Assembly (NCBI GenBank): GCA_017467515.1
Contig: JAFUSU010000030.1
Coordinates: forward strand, 1 to 64,000
Reading direction: 5' to 3'
Length of the DNA stretch: 64,000 bases
Source of the DNA: Alphaproteobacteria bacterium
GTDB lineage: Bacteria; Pseudomonadota; Alphaproteobacteria; RF32; CAG-239
A program made the translations under genes and the position numbers. Below the pieces are notes generated by a model. That model made no database searches and was not told where the DNA came from. It worked only from the letters and a program-made list of their open reading frames with translations. The number at the start of each line of letters is the position of its first letter. The stretch's first letter is position 1. Positions 53,234 to 61,670 of the stretch are shown in pieces.

Positions 53234-54253
53234 ATGAAAAGAAATCATTTCATAGCGTTGACATTGGGAATTATTTTTCTGAACAGCCATTCTGCTTGGG
53301 CAGAAGATGTCATTGCTTCAGAAAATGAAACGCTGCCAATCGTAGGAGTGACACCTCCGCCACCTCCTTCTGATTTGCCTGAAAAGTTAGAGCAACAGGA
53401 GGCTGAAGTAACCATAAAAAAAGAAGGAACATTGACCGACAATATCAAGGATAATGAAAAAACGGTTGATAAACAAGACGATTCTATTGTTGATTTGCCG
53501 GCAATCAGTACAAATTTGGCGGATAAAATTGCAGATATGGGAAAAAATGTAGATGAGGCCACTAAATCCGCCGGTGAAACTTTAGCGGATATGATGAGTA
53601 CACGCCGTAAAGAAGCATTAATGGTTTCTCCGCAGCAAGGTGTCAGACGCTCAAATGCCTCTGTATTTGATATTTCCGGAGCAATGTTGAGAATGTCTCC
53701 GGAGCAAATAGAAAATACTCTGACAAAAAAAGGATATAAGAAAACTGTTCAAAAATTAGATATTCCGAATTTTATTCGTTGGCGAAATGAAGAAAAATGC
53801 CGTGCTCAGGGTGTCGTGGGGTATGAGCGATTGGAAAGTTGTGTTGTCCAAATGGCAAAAAAAGATAAGCACCAATTTATTGAGCGTGTTTTTTATTCTA
53901 AATATGATACACAGGAAGAAATGGAAATTCGCTTTACCAGTAATTTTACAAAAAATAAAGCATATTATCTGACATACAGAAGTAATGTTTTAATTAATTT
54001 ACGAGGTAATTCACAAAAAGAATTTTATCTGAGAAATATTAAAATTTATGATTTTTGGAAGAGAATTAATCAAAAATACGGAGCACCGGATAATCGGGAA
54101 AATGTGATTTGGGGACTGGGGGGGAATAAACCCTATATGCAGGCCGGAACAGGAATGTTACGGTTGGAAGATCCGACCTTGAGAGATTTGGATTATACAA
54201 GAATGTCGCGAGAGGATAAAAAATTTATGAATACAGGTTTATATAATTTCTAG
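53234..54253 (+). CDS. Exported orphan protein, first gene of the chpT operon
   Basis: A 339-residue protein with a signal peptide ending in AWA (about residue 23). The mature N-terminus is low-complexity and acidic, with a proline run (TPPPPPSDLPE). A folded C-terminal half (about 140-339) contains two cysteines (C187 and C201) and aromatic-rich strands, FYSKYDTQEEMEIRFTS and FYLRNIKIYDFWKRINQKYG. I do not recognise a family. It lies eight bases upstream of chpT on the same transcript, so it may be an envelope component linked to cell-cycle signalling, but this is inference. A good promoter precedes it. Confidence 0.7.
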   Translation: MKRNHFIALTLGIIFLNSHSAWAEDVIASENETLPIVGVTPPPPPSDLPEKLEQQEAEVTIKKEGTLTDNIKDNEKTVDKQDDSIVDLPAISTNLADKIADMGKNVDEATKSAGETLADMMSTRRKEALMVSPQQGVRRSNASVFDISGAMLRMSPEQIENTLTKKGYKKTVQKLDIPNFIRWRNEEKCRAQGVVGYERLESCVVQMAKKDKHQFIERVFYSKYDTQEEMEIRFTSNFTKNKAYYLTYRSNVLINLRGNSQKEFYLRNIKIYDFWKRINQKYGAPDNRENVIWGLGGNKPYMQAGTGMLRLEDPTLRDLDYTRMSREDKKFMNTGLYNF

Positions 54254-54261
54254 GATGAAAA

Positions 54262-54873
54262 ATGACGGATAATAAACTATTGCAACATACCAGTGAATTA
54301 ATTTGTACGCGTATCAGTCACGATATTATAGGAAATGTCGGGGCTGTTTCAAATGCCGTGGAATTACTGGAAGAAGGGGATATGGATTTTATTGATGATA
54401 TTCGTTCCATATTGAAAGTAAGCTCAAAAATTTTATCTGCCCGTTTGAAATTTTTCAGATTAGTTTTCGGACTTCAAAATGCTAATTTGACGGATTTTGA
54501 AACTGTAAAAACAACAGCGGAATCCTATTTACAAACCATAGGAAATGCCTCATATCCCATCACTGTTAATTTAAAAATAGAAGATATTCAATGGACGCGT
54601 CCGGCATTGCTGACAGTAATGATACTTGCAGATGTTGTTATCAAAGGTGCTGAAATTGATATTACGGAAAAAGACAATGTTTTGACAGCACAAGTGCGCA
54701 GTTTACATTCATTGGCAAATGAAAAAATAAAAAATATTGAAATCATTTTGTCCGGAGGGGAAGTCGAAAATCCGGCGCAATATGCTCCTGTTGTTTATTT
54801 ACAAAATATATTGAATAATGATAAAAAAATACATATTATGAATGATAATATGTTGACGCTTATTATTCGCTGA
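54262..54873 (+). CDS. chpT: ChpT-type histidine phosphotransferase
   Basis: A 203-residue dimeric phosphotransferase that in Caulobacter relays phosphate from CckA to CtrA and CpdR. The phosphoacceptor helix is ICTRISHDIIGNVGAVSNAV, with His20, matching the alphaproteobacterial ChpT signature. The C-terminal half is a degenerate histidine kinase ATPase-like domain with no ATP-binding N, G1 or G2 boxes, as expected. It is followed ten bases later by a response regulator gene and then cheR. Neither cckA nor ctrA is in the window. The gene is diagnostic of Alphaproteobacteria. Confidence 0.88.
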   Translation: MTDNKLLQHTSELICTRISHDIIGNVGAVSNAVELLEEGDMDFIDDIRSILKVSSKILSARLKFFRLVFGLQNANLTDFETVKTTAESYLQTIGNASYPITVNLKIEDIQWTRPALLTVMILADVVIKGAEIDITEKDNVLTAQVRSLHSLANEKIKNIEIILSGGEVENPAQYAPVVYLQNILNNDKKIHIMNDNMLTLIIR

Positions 54874-54883
54874 AGGAAACAGA

Positions 54884-55249
54884 ATGGCCACTTGTTTAAT
54901 AGCAGATGATTCTAAAGTAATTCGTTTATTGCTTTCCAAAATAATGTCTAATCTCGGTTTCTCCGTCATTGAAGCAGAAGACGGTGAAGATGTCATCGAA
55001 CTGACTCAAACTCAAGAACCTGACGTTATTATTATGGATTGGAGCCTACCTGTTTTAGATGGTATTGATGCTCTCTATAAATTAAGAGCTTCAAATTTAC
55101 CAAAAGCGCCTAAAATTATCTTTTGTTCTTCAAGTTCTGATTTAGATCGAATTAATCAGGCTATCAAAGGTGGTGCTGATGATTATATTATCAAACCTTT
55201 TGATGAAGATATTGTTGCTTCCAAGTTAACTATTCTTGGCTTGCTGTGA
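54884..55249 (+). CDS. Single-domain response regulator (CheY-like)
   Basis: A 121-residue receiver domain without an output domain. The acidic pocket is D8-D9, the phosphoacceptor is D52 in IIMDWSLPVLDG, the switch Ser region is FCSSSSD (about 83-89), and the conserved Lys is in YIIKPFD (about 107). It could receive phosphate from ChpT, like CpdR, or act as a CheY-type effector linked to CheR downstream. It sits between chpT and cheR, with only seven bases to the latter's start, suggesting a single signalling unit. Confidence 0.88.
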   Translation: MATCLIADDSKVIRLLLSKIMSNLGFSVIEAEDGEDVIELTQTQEPDVIIMDWSLPVLDGIDALYKLRASNLPKAPKIIFCSSSSDLDRINQAIKGGADDYIIKPFDEDIVASKLTILGLL

Positions 55250-55256
55250 GGATTTT

Positions 55257-56159
55257 ATGAAAAAAAGTGATTTTGATTATATATTGCTTCTTTTAAAACG
55301 TTATGCCGGTTGGGATCTTACGACGGATAATTATTTCCTTATCGATAATAAAATTTATGGCTTGGTTTGTGAAAAAGGATATGCCAGCTCTGATGATCTG
55401 ATTCAAGAACTGAGATTAGGGCAAAAATCAATGTTATGGCAAGTGATTGAAGCTTTGACTTTTTCTGAAACTTATTTCTTCAGAGATTACCCTGTTTTTA
55501 AATCTTTTGAAAAAATTATACTTCCTCGAATTCGTGAAGTTAACCGCAGTTCTAAAAAATTGAGAATATGGAGTTTAGGGTGCTCTACCGGCCAAGAAAC
55601 ATACTCTATCGGAATGAGTATTGCAGACAATCTTCCCGCTGTTAGTGATTGGAACGTTAATATCTTAGGAACAGATATTTCTTCACCGGCAATAACTAAA
55701 GCTCAAAAAGGAATTTATACCCCGTTAGAAGTTCAAATGGGACTTAATATTAAGCAGATTATAAAGCACTTCCATAAAGAGGGAAATAATTGGGCTGTTA
55801 ATCAGGATATATCGAATAATATTAAATTTTTGAGATATAATTTACTTGAGTATTTATCTAATGTAGAGCCTTTTGATATTATCTTTTGCCGCTATGTTTT
55901 AAATTATTTTACACCTGAAAAACAAAGAGAATTAATTGCGAAGATCCATTCTTATAATGTTCCGGCCGGTTTTTTGTATTTAGGACTGCATGAAAAGATA
56001 GACGGTCTGGAAGAATACTATGACGCCATCCCGGGAATGCCGTGCCTTTATCAAGCAAAATTAAAACCTCAAAATATAACAAAAAACAGGGAAAATTTGG
56101 ATAATGTGCCGAATGCGATGCCGACCTTGCAACGTCCGAGCATAAAAAATATTCATTAA
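55257..56159 (+). CDS. cheR: CheR-type protein-glutamate methyltransferase
   Basis: A 300-residue AdoMet enzyme. The N-terminal helical CheR domain is followed by the family signature FSETYFFRD (about 67-75), the AdoMet motif IWSLGCSTGQETYSIG (about 103-118) and the acidic GTDIS, then FDIIFCRYVLNYF (about 205-217). It would methylate glutamates of a chemoreceptor, but no mcp, cheA, cheW or cheB is nearby. It may act on another receptor within this ChpT/response regulator unit. ATG at 55257 is supported by GTGAGG; the earlier TTG would overlap the response regulator gene. The C-terminal tail is Asn/Pro-rich and unlike CheR. Confidence 0.85.
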   Translation: MKKSDFDYILLLLKRYAGWDLTTDNYFLIDNKIYGLVCEKGYASSDDLIQELRLGQKSMLWQVIEALTFSETYFFRDYPVFKSFEKIILPRIREVNRSSKKLRIWSLGCSTGQETYSIGMSIADNLPAVSDWNVNILGTDISSPAITKAQKGIYTPLEVQMGLNIKQIIKHFHKEGNNWAVNQDISNNIKFLRYNLLEYLSNVEPFDIIFCRYVLNYFTPEKQRELIAKIHSYNVPAGFLYLGLHEKIDGLEEYYDAIPGMPCLYQAKLKPQNITKNRENLDNVPNAMPTLQRPSIKNIH

Positions 56160-56175
56160 ATTAAATGTTAAAAAA

Positions 56176-57537
56176 TCAGTATGATTGAATAATGTTGAGT
56201 AAATCTTCAATTTTTATGGTTAATTGAGGGTTTTGACTTTTCTTTTTTGCCAATTCTGCTTGTTTTTTTGCAAGTTGCACATTTCCTGTAGATGAAAGAG
56301 TATAACGAGCTGCAGCATACTGAGCTTCGGCTTCCTGTTTGTTAAGATGATAAGCACGAGATAGCAGTAACCAGCCGAGCGAACTGGGTTTAACCGTCAG
56401 AGCTTTCTGTAATTGAGCAATAATTGATTTTAATTCTGATGAAGACGGAGAAAGTTCCAAAGAAGCTTGAGCTTCGCTGATTTTAAAGTTTATAGAAGAC
56501 GGCCGCAACTGCACGGCGTGAGAAAATTCTTGGCGAGCCTCCTTAATTTTCCCTTGTTCAAAAAGAATTTGTGCTTTTAGCTCTCTAAAATGAGGATTAT
56601 TAGGCTCATTATTTATAAGGTTATCAATAATTTGCTGAGCCTTATGAAACTGCAAATTCTTAAAAGCGGCAATGCTCTGTGCATACCGAGCCGGGATAGA
56701 TTGATCTGATAAGGGGTATTTGACGGATGTTTGTTGCGGTGCTTTAATAAAAGCATATAATTTCGCCTGTATGCGTTTTAATTGTTCACTACCGTATTGT
56801 TCCGCCGGATAAGGCGATTTTTTAAGCGCTTGCTGCAAAAAAGCCAATCTTTCTCCGGACATCGGGTGCGTACGAAAATAAGGGTTTTCTTCAATGCCTT
56901 GCAGTTTGTTTTGAGTTTGAATTTTTTTCATAAAATCAAACAAACCTCGTGGAGAACGGTGTGTCTTCTCTAAAAGTTTAACGGCAGCCTCATCGGCGCT
57001 TCGCTCTTCTTGAATCTGATAAGCCAAAGCCTGATTAATAAGAGAACTATGAGAGCCTAAAGCAACAGCAAGGGCAACATCACCACGACCTGAGGCCGCC
57101 CCTAAAGCACCGGCCAAAACCATAGATGCCAAACTGATATTTTGCATTTCTTGTAAGCGCAGTTTGTAGCGAATGATATGTCCGCCCAGTATGTGTCCTG
57201 CTTCGTGAGAAAGAACGCCTCTGATTTCGTCATCGGTCTTGGCTGAAATAATGGTTCCGGAATGAATAAAAAGATTATTCCCGTCTCCAACAAAGGCATT
57301 AAGACTGTTATCTTGTACGATAAATATCTTATTCCGGTCAAAGGGAATATTGGCCGCTTGGAAAATGGGATGCAAAATATCCTGTAAGTAGAGTTCTGTT
57401 TCTTCGTCTGAAATAATTGTCATACCGGCAGACGCATTAGGCGAAAACAATAACAGTAATCCCGCTGTTAAAAGCGGGATTAGAGTATAACGACCAGTTA
57501 GGATATTCTTTAACTTTTGATAAGTTTTCTCCACCAC
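56176..57537 (-). CDS. BepA-like M48 metalloprotease with TPRs
   Basis: A 453-residue periplasmic zinc protease. After a basic N-terminus and signal segment (about 17-37, ending in ASA), the M48 domain has HEAGH (111-115) and the downstream ERSADEAAVKLL with the third ligand Glu. A lid region follows, and TPR-like helices occupy about 280-453. The layout matches BepA/YfgC, which assists outer-membrane LPS transport (LptD) assembly and degrades misfolded beta-barrels. The start is GTG, preceded by AAGGGA eight bases upstream, and overlaps the 3' end of rne by 28 bases. Confidence 0.9.
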   Translation of the reverse strand: MVEKTYQKLKNILTGRYTLIPLLTAGLLLLFSPNASAGMTIISDEETELYLQDILHPIFQAANIPFDRNKIFIVQDNSLNAFVGDGNNLFIHSGTIISAKTDDEIRGVLSHEAGHILGGHIIRYKLRLQEMQNISLASMVLAGALGAASGRGDVALAVALGSHSSLINQALAYQIQEERSADEAAVKLLEKTHRSPRGLFDFMKKIQTQNKLQGIEENPYFRTHPMSGERLAFLQQALKKSPYPAEQYGSEQLKRIQAKLYAFIKAPQQTSVKYPLSDQSIPARYAQSIAAFKNLQFHKAQQIIDNLINNEPNNPHFRELKAQILFEQGKIKEARQEFSHAVQLRPSSINFKISEAQASLELSPSSSELKSIIAQLQKALTVKPSSLGWLLLSRAYHLNKQEAEAQYAAARYTLSSTGNVQLAKKQAELAKKKSQNPQLTIKIEDLLNIIQSY

Positions 57538-59906
57538 GTTGTTTTCCCTTTCGGTTTTTCATTTGTTTCAGCCGGAATATCCTCATGGCTGTTATATAAA
57601 ATAACGGCCTCATTTGTCTTAGAGGTATTCTCACCGGCAACACCGTCTTTATTATATTGAGGTTTATTATGGCGATCTCGGTTAAAACCACGCCGTCCTC
57701 GACGATCCTTAAAACGGCGACTGTTTCGAGAACCTTTAGTTTCTTCATCGGTATCCTGAGATATATTCTCCGATTGTTCGGTTTCATCAGTGTTCTCGGA
57801 AATATCAATTTGAACATCAGGCTCTTTAGGCACATCAATAGGTTTCACTGCCTTAATGCGTTCAATACGATAATCAGAAATATTTTTAATTGTATCATCA
57901 GCACTGATGATAATTTGCATATTATAATGCTTTTCGAGTTCACTGAGTTTTAATCTCTTATGATTGAGTAAGAAAATAGCCACATCACTGGGGACAAAAA
58001 CACTGATTTGTGAGGATCTGGAACGAATACCTTCTTCCTCAATACCACGAAGAACCATAACCGCACTCGATTCCATTGTTCTAATCAGGCCTTTGCCTTG
58101 ACAATATGGGCAAACTTGATAATTGCTCTCAAAGAAAGAAGAATGCATTCTTTGACGAGAAATTTCGAGTAACCCGAAAATACTCATCTTTGCAATTTGG
58201 ATACGAGCACGATCTGATTTCATTGCCTCCTTCATTCTTTTTTCAACGGCAATATTATTTTTAGGATCATCCATATCAATAAAATCGACAACAACCAAAC
58301 CGGCAAGATTACGCATTCTTAGTTGCTTTGCAATTTCATCAGCGGCTTCAAGGTTTGTTTTTAAAGCAGTTTCTTCCAAATCTTTTTCTTTTGTCGCACG
58401 TCCTGAATTAACATCAATAGAAACGAGAGCTTCAGTCGGATTAATAACTAAATACCCTCCGGATTCAAGCTGAACATTTGTATCATGTAATTTATCCAAT
58501 TGAGTTTCAACTTGGAAACGCTGAAACAGAGGTAAATCACCCTTCTTATTGACCTTGATTTTCTTGAGGTTGTGAGGTGATAAAATTTTTGTAAACTCAC
58601 GTGCTTCCGTATATGCTTTATCGCCATCAACGATAATTTCAGATATATCTTTCGTGAACATATCACGGAGAGCTCTTTTTATCAAATTTCCTTCTTCGTG
58701 AATCATAAATGGAGCTTTATTCTTAAGAGCAGAAAGCCGAATTTGATTCCAACTGCGAATTAAATAATTATAGTCACGGACAATATCTGCTTTCGTTTTA
58801 TCTTCTCCGGCTGTTCTGACAATCATAGACATATCAGAACTGATGGGAAGCTCTTTGATTATGTTTTTAAGGCGTTTGCGGTCTGAAATGTTTGTGATTT
58901 TACGAGAAACCCCACCGCTTTTAATACGATTGGGCATTAAAACGCAATAGCGCCCGGCTAAAGATAAATAAGTTGTTAAAGCTGCACCTTTATTGCCGCG
59001 CTCCTCCTTGACAACCTGAACTAATAAAATTTGTCCTTCTTTAATCACATCTTGAATTGTACTGCGATGGAATAATTTTCTTAATTTCATTAATTTACGT
59101 TGAATTTCAAAATCATATTCGGAATCATCATCATCATCGTCACTATCTAAACCGTCTGATTCTTCAAAAGAAGAAGCTGAAATAACATCTTCTTGAACAG
59201 AAGGATCCTCATTTATTTCGGCAGCCTTAACTGAGAAAGATTCCTTTACTTTATTTTCTTCTTCAGGGGTAATTTTTTCTTGTTGCTTTTTAATTCTCTT
59301 TTTGAGGATTCTTTTTTTACGGTTATGTTTTTCGTCTTCTTCAACAGCTTGCTCGGCAGCGGCATCAATCTCGGCCGGAGTCATCTCAGCAGGCTTTGCA
59401 ACTTCTTGAGAGGGAGCATCTGTTGCTTTCTCAGAAGATTCAGATGAAGCTGTTTGATTTTCTCCTGAAGCATTGTCTTCGTCGGTTTGCTGTTGTGCGG
59501 CTTGTTCTTCGGCCAATCTTTTTTCTTCTTCAAGGCGGGCACGCTCACGAGCTTTTTCTTCGCGATATCTTTCACGTTCTAATTCACGTTCTTTAAGATA
59601 TTGCTTTTTAGCCTCAATGGCCTCATCAACCTCTTGCTCAACTTCTGCTAAAGTATCTTCTGAAACATTGTAGTAATCGGGGTGAATTTCACCAAAGGCC
59701 AAAAAACCGTGCTTGTTGCCACCATAATCGACAAAAGCCGCTTGTAAAGACGGTTCAATCCGCATAACTTTTGCCAGATAAATATTTCCTTTAATTTGTT
59801 TTCTGAAACTGGATTCAAATTCAACATCTTCAACTTTGTTTCCATTTACAATCACAACACGAGTTTCTTCGGGTTGTGTGTCGTCAATTAACATTCTTTT
59901 TGTCAT
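57510..59906 (-). CDS. rne: Ribonuclease E/G
   Basis: A 798-residue endoribonuclease that initiates mRNA decay and processes rRNA and tRNA. The S1 RNA-binding domain (about 1-120) is interrupted by a long acidic/basic insert (about 95-275) with Glu/Arg repeats and an Asp run (DSDDDDDDS). The catalytic RNase E/G domain follows. The metal-binding aspartates lie in SIDVNSGRATKEKD (about 495) and VDFIDMDDPKN (about 543). The zinc-link is CPYCQGKG (about 599). A basic C-terminal tail could bind RNA or the degradosome. ATG at 59906 has GGAG upstream; longer frames to 60002 are unlikely. The gene is followed by a BepA-like protease and preceded by a 448-base leader. Confidence 0.93.
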   Translation of the reverse strand: MTKRMLIDDTQPEETRVVIVNGNKVEDVEFESSFRKQIKGNIYLAKVMRIEPSLQAAFVDYGGNKHGFLAFGEIHPDYYNVSEDTLAEVEQEVDEAIEAKKQYLKERELERERYREEKARERARLEEEKRLAEEQAAQQQTDEDNASGENQTASSESSEKATDAPSQEVAKPAEMTPAEIDAAAEQAVEEDEKHNRKKRILKKRIKKQQEKITPEEENKVKESFSVKAAEINEDPSVQEDVISASSFEESDGLDSDDDDDDSEYDFEIQRKLMKLRKLFHRSTIQDVIKEGQILLVQVVKEERGNKGAALTTYLSLAGRYCVLMPNRIKSGGVSRKITNISDRKRLKNIIKELPISSDMSMIVRTAGEDKTKADIVRDYNYLIRSWNQIRLSALKNKAPFMIHEEGNLIKRALRDMFTKDISEIIVDGDKAYTEAREFTKILSPHNLKKIKVNKKGDLPLFQRFQVETQLDKLHDTNVQLESGGYLVINPTEALVSIDVNSGRATKEKDLEETALKTNLEAADEIAKQLRMRNLAGLVVVDFIDMDDPKNNIAVEKRMKEAMKSDRARIQIAKMSIFGLLEISRQRMHSSFFESNYQVCPYCQGKGLIRTMESSAVMVLRGIEEEGIRSRSSQISVFVPSDVAIFLLNHKRLKLSELEKHYNMQIIISADDTIKNISDYRIERIKAVKPIDVPKEPDVQIDISENTDETEQSENISQDTDEETKGSRNSRRFKDRRGRRGFNRDRHNKPQYNKDGVAGENTSKTNEAVILYNSHEDIPAETNEKPKGKTTWWRKLIKS

Positions 59907-60354
59907 AAAAATAACTCCAAACTTCAACTTCCGGTATGTAATACCGACCAATCGCCACACACTGAAAGGAGTTATTGCCCTCAAAAATACACACACAACC
60001 ATTGCGGGGTTGCAAATTCTTAAGTCTTATGTGAGGGTAACCCTCATATATTTGAGCCCGTGTATTTTCTGTTTGTTTGTTATTGTTTTGCGGGCGATAA
60101 ACCGTTCAGTAAATTTTCTTTGTCTCTTGGATAAAGCTCGCTTTTCGCTATGAAGAAGCGGCGGTATCAGTTATACAAACTAAATTACCAAAATTTGACA
60201 TCAAAAATTTGCAACCGATACATAAAAAATATCCAATTAGCATTAAGCATATACAATTTGATTTAAAACACAATAATATTTTTTATATCTCACAAAATTT
60301 CTTTTAACGACTTAGTAATAAGTCTTGTTTTATAATACGAAACAGGATTTAACG
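59907..60354. other. Gene-free 448-base divergent region between rne and amiC
   Basis: No credible coding frame is present. On the rne side the leader contains a perfect TGAGGGT-A-ACCCTCA palindrome (60032-60046) and a long-range inverted repeat, GGTTGCAAATT (60008-60018) with AATTTGCAACC (60206-60216). These could fold the rne 5' leader. On the amiC side there is TATAAT at 60331-60336, and GACTTA-GTAA-TAAGTC (60309-60324) directly upstream of it. Confidence 0.6.
60309..60336 (+). promoter_or_regulatory. Candidate amiC promoter with palindrome
   Basis: TATAAT (60331-60336) lies 19 bases before the ATG at 60355, and a palindrome GACTTA-GTAA-TAAGTC (60309-60324) covers the expected -35 position. 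No consensus -35 is seen, so an activator or repressor may bind the palindrome. Confidence 0.4.
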
Positions 60355-61587
60355 ATGAAAACGGTGGGAAAAAATATATTAAAAAAAATAATATCAGCCT
60401 CTTTTTTTATAGGACTGGTAATGTTTTGTTGTTCCCATAATGCGGTTGCTTCAACAATTAAAAACTTGCGAGTAGGGCAGAATAATGAAGGCTTCCGGCT
60501 GGTTTTTGATGCAGATGCTAAATTTTCTTACAAAGCCTTTTTATTAAATGAACCAAGGCGATTGGTCGTTGATGTTTATGACAGTCAGATTACTTCTAAT
60601 GTCGAAAATTTTAAGGATAAAACTTCTTTCATATCACATGTAAGAGTTGGAACGCCGACACCATCATCAAAAAGAATAGCTTTAGATATTAATACGCCTG
60701 TTATTATTAAAAAAGCCTTTGTCTTGGCGCCTCAGAGCGGATTCGGGTGGAGATTCGTTATCGATGTTAAAAAAGTCGATGTGCGGCAATTTGAAACACA
60801 TATCGGGAATAAATATGCGTTTGACAGCCAAAACGGAATTTCCCAAAAAACAGTATCGGCAACGTCTAAAACGTCAACGGTATTTTCTAAAGCAAAAAAA
60901 ATTATTGTTTTGGACCCCGGACACGGTGGTAAAGATCCCGGAGCAATAGGATATTCCGGAATTTATGAAAAAAATATAACCTTGGCAATGGCAAAAGAAT
61001 TAAAGTCTATGCTCGATAAAGAAGGGCGTTATACGGTTTATCTGACGAGAACGACAGATATTTTCATTCCGTTACGAGACAGAGTTAAAATAGCACGTCG
61101 TTATAAAGCGGATTTGTTTATGTCTATCCATGCGGACAGCGCAGCTAATCGCAATGCAAAAGGATTATCCGTCTATACCTTATCCGAAACGGCATCAGAT
61201 AAAGAAGCGGAAGCATTGGCCGAAAGAGAAAATAAGGCGGATGTCGTCGCCGGACTTAATTTATGGGAACATTCTAAAGAAGTTTCGGATATTTTAATAA
61301 ATTTGGCACAACGAGAAACAATGAATCGTTCTTCTGAATTTGCAGGTTTTATGGTGCAGGAAATGCGAAAATCAGTCAAACTCGTAGATAATACGCATCG
61401 CTTTGCAGGATTTGCCGTTCTTAAAGCACCGGATGTTCCTTCCGTTTTATTGGAATTGGGATACTTGTCAAACAGAACGGAAGAAAATCAACTGAAACAA
61501 CCTGCATACCGCAAAAAATTGGCCACATCAACAAGTAAAGCCATAAAAAAGTATTTTGATAATATGCAAAGAGCATCAGTTTTTTAA
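60355..61587 (+). CDS. amiC: N-acetylmuramoyl-L-alanine amidase AmiC
   Basis: Splits septal peptidoglycan during daughter-cell separation. The 410-residue protein has a signal peptide (about 1-33), then an AMIN domain (about 35-130; NLRVGQNNEGFRLVFD) that binds the septum. The Amidase_3 zinc domain starts near residue 182 with LDPGHGGKDPGA (first His), followed by YEKNITLAMAKELK, SIHADSA (about 261, second His) and the catalytic Glu in LLELGYLSN near residue 370. ATG at 60355 follows CAGGA. Position between rne and PBP1A is the alphaproteobacterial order. Confidence 0.94.
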   Translation: MKTVGKNILKKIISASFFIGLVMFCCSHNAVASTIKNLRVGQNNEGFRLVFDADAKFSYKAFLLNEPRRLVVDVYDSQITSNVENFKDKTSFISHVRVGTPTPSSKRIALDINTPVIIKKAFVLAPQSGFGWRFVIDVKKVDVRQFETHIGNKYAFDSQNGISQKTVSATSKTSTVFSKAKKIIVLDPGHGGKDPGAIGYSGIYEKNITLAMAKELKSMLDKEGRYTVYLTRTTDIFIPLRDRVKIARRYKADLFMSIHADSAANRNAKGLSVYTLSETASDKEAEALAERENKADVVAGLNLWEHSKEVSDILINLAQRETMNRSSEFAGFMVQEMRKSVKLVDNTHRFAGFAVLKAPDVPSVLLELGYLSNRTEENQLKQPAYRKKLATSTSKAIKKYFDNMQRASVF

Positions 61588-61670
61588 ATACACTGAATTT
61601 TTAATTGCTTTTTTTCTAAATTGTAATAGATTATCGCTAAGCTGTGAAATTAATTTCAATAGGGTTTGAG

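Noticed and set aside
54884..55249. Naming the receiver cpdR or cheY
   Set aside because: The receiver motifs alone do not separate the two, and neighbours point both ways (ChpT and CheR).
59836..60153. Plus-strand frame reaching into the rne leader
   Set aside because: It begins inside rne on the opposite strand, has hydrophobic low-complexity sequence and no ribosome site.
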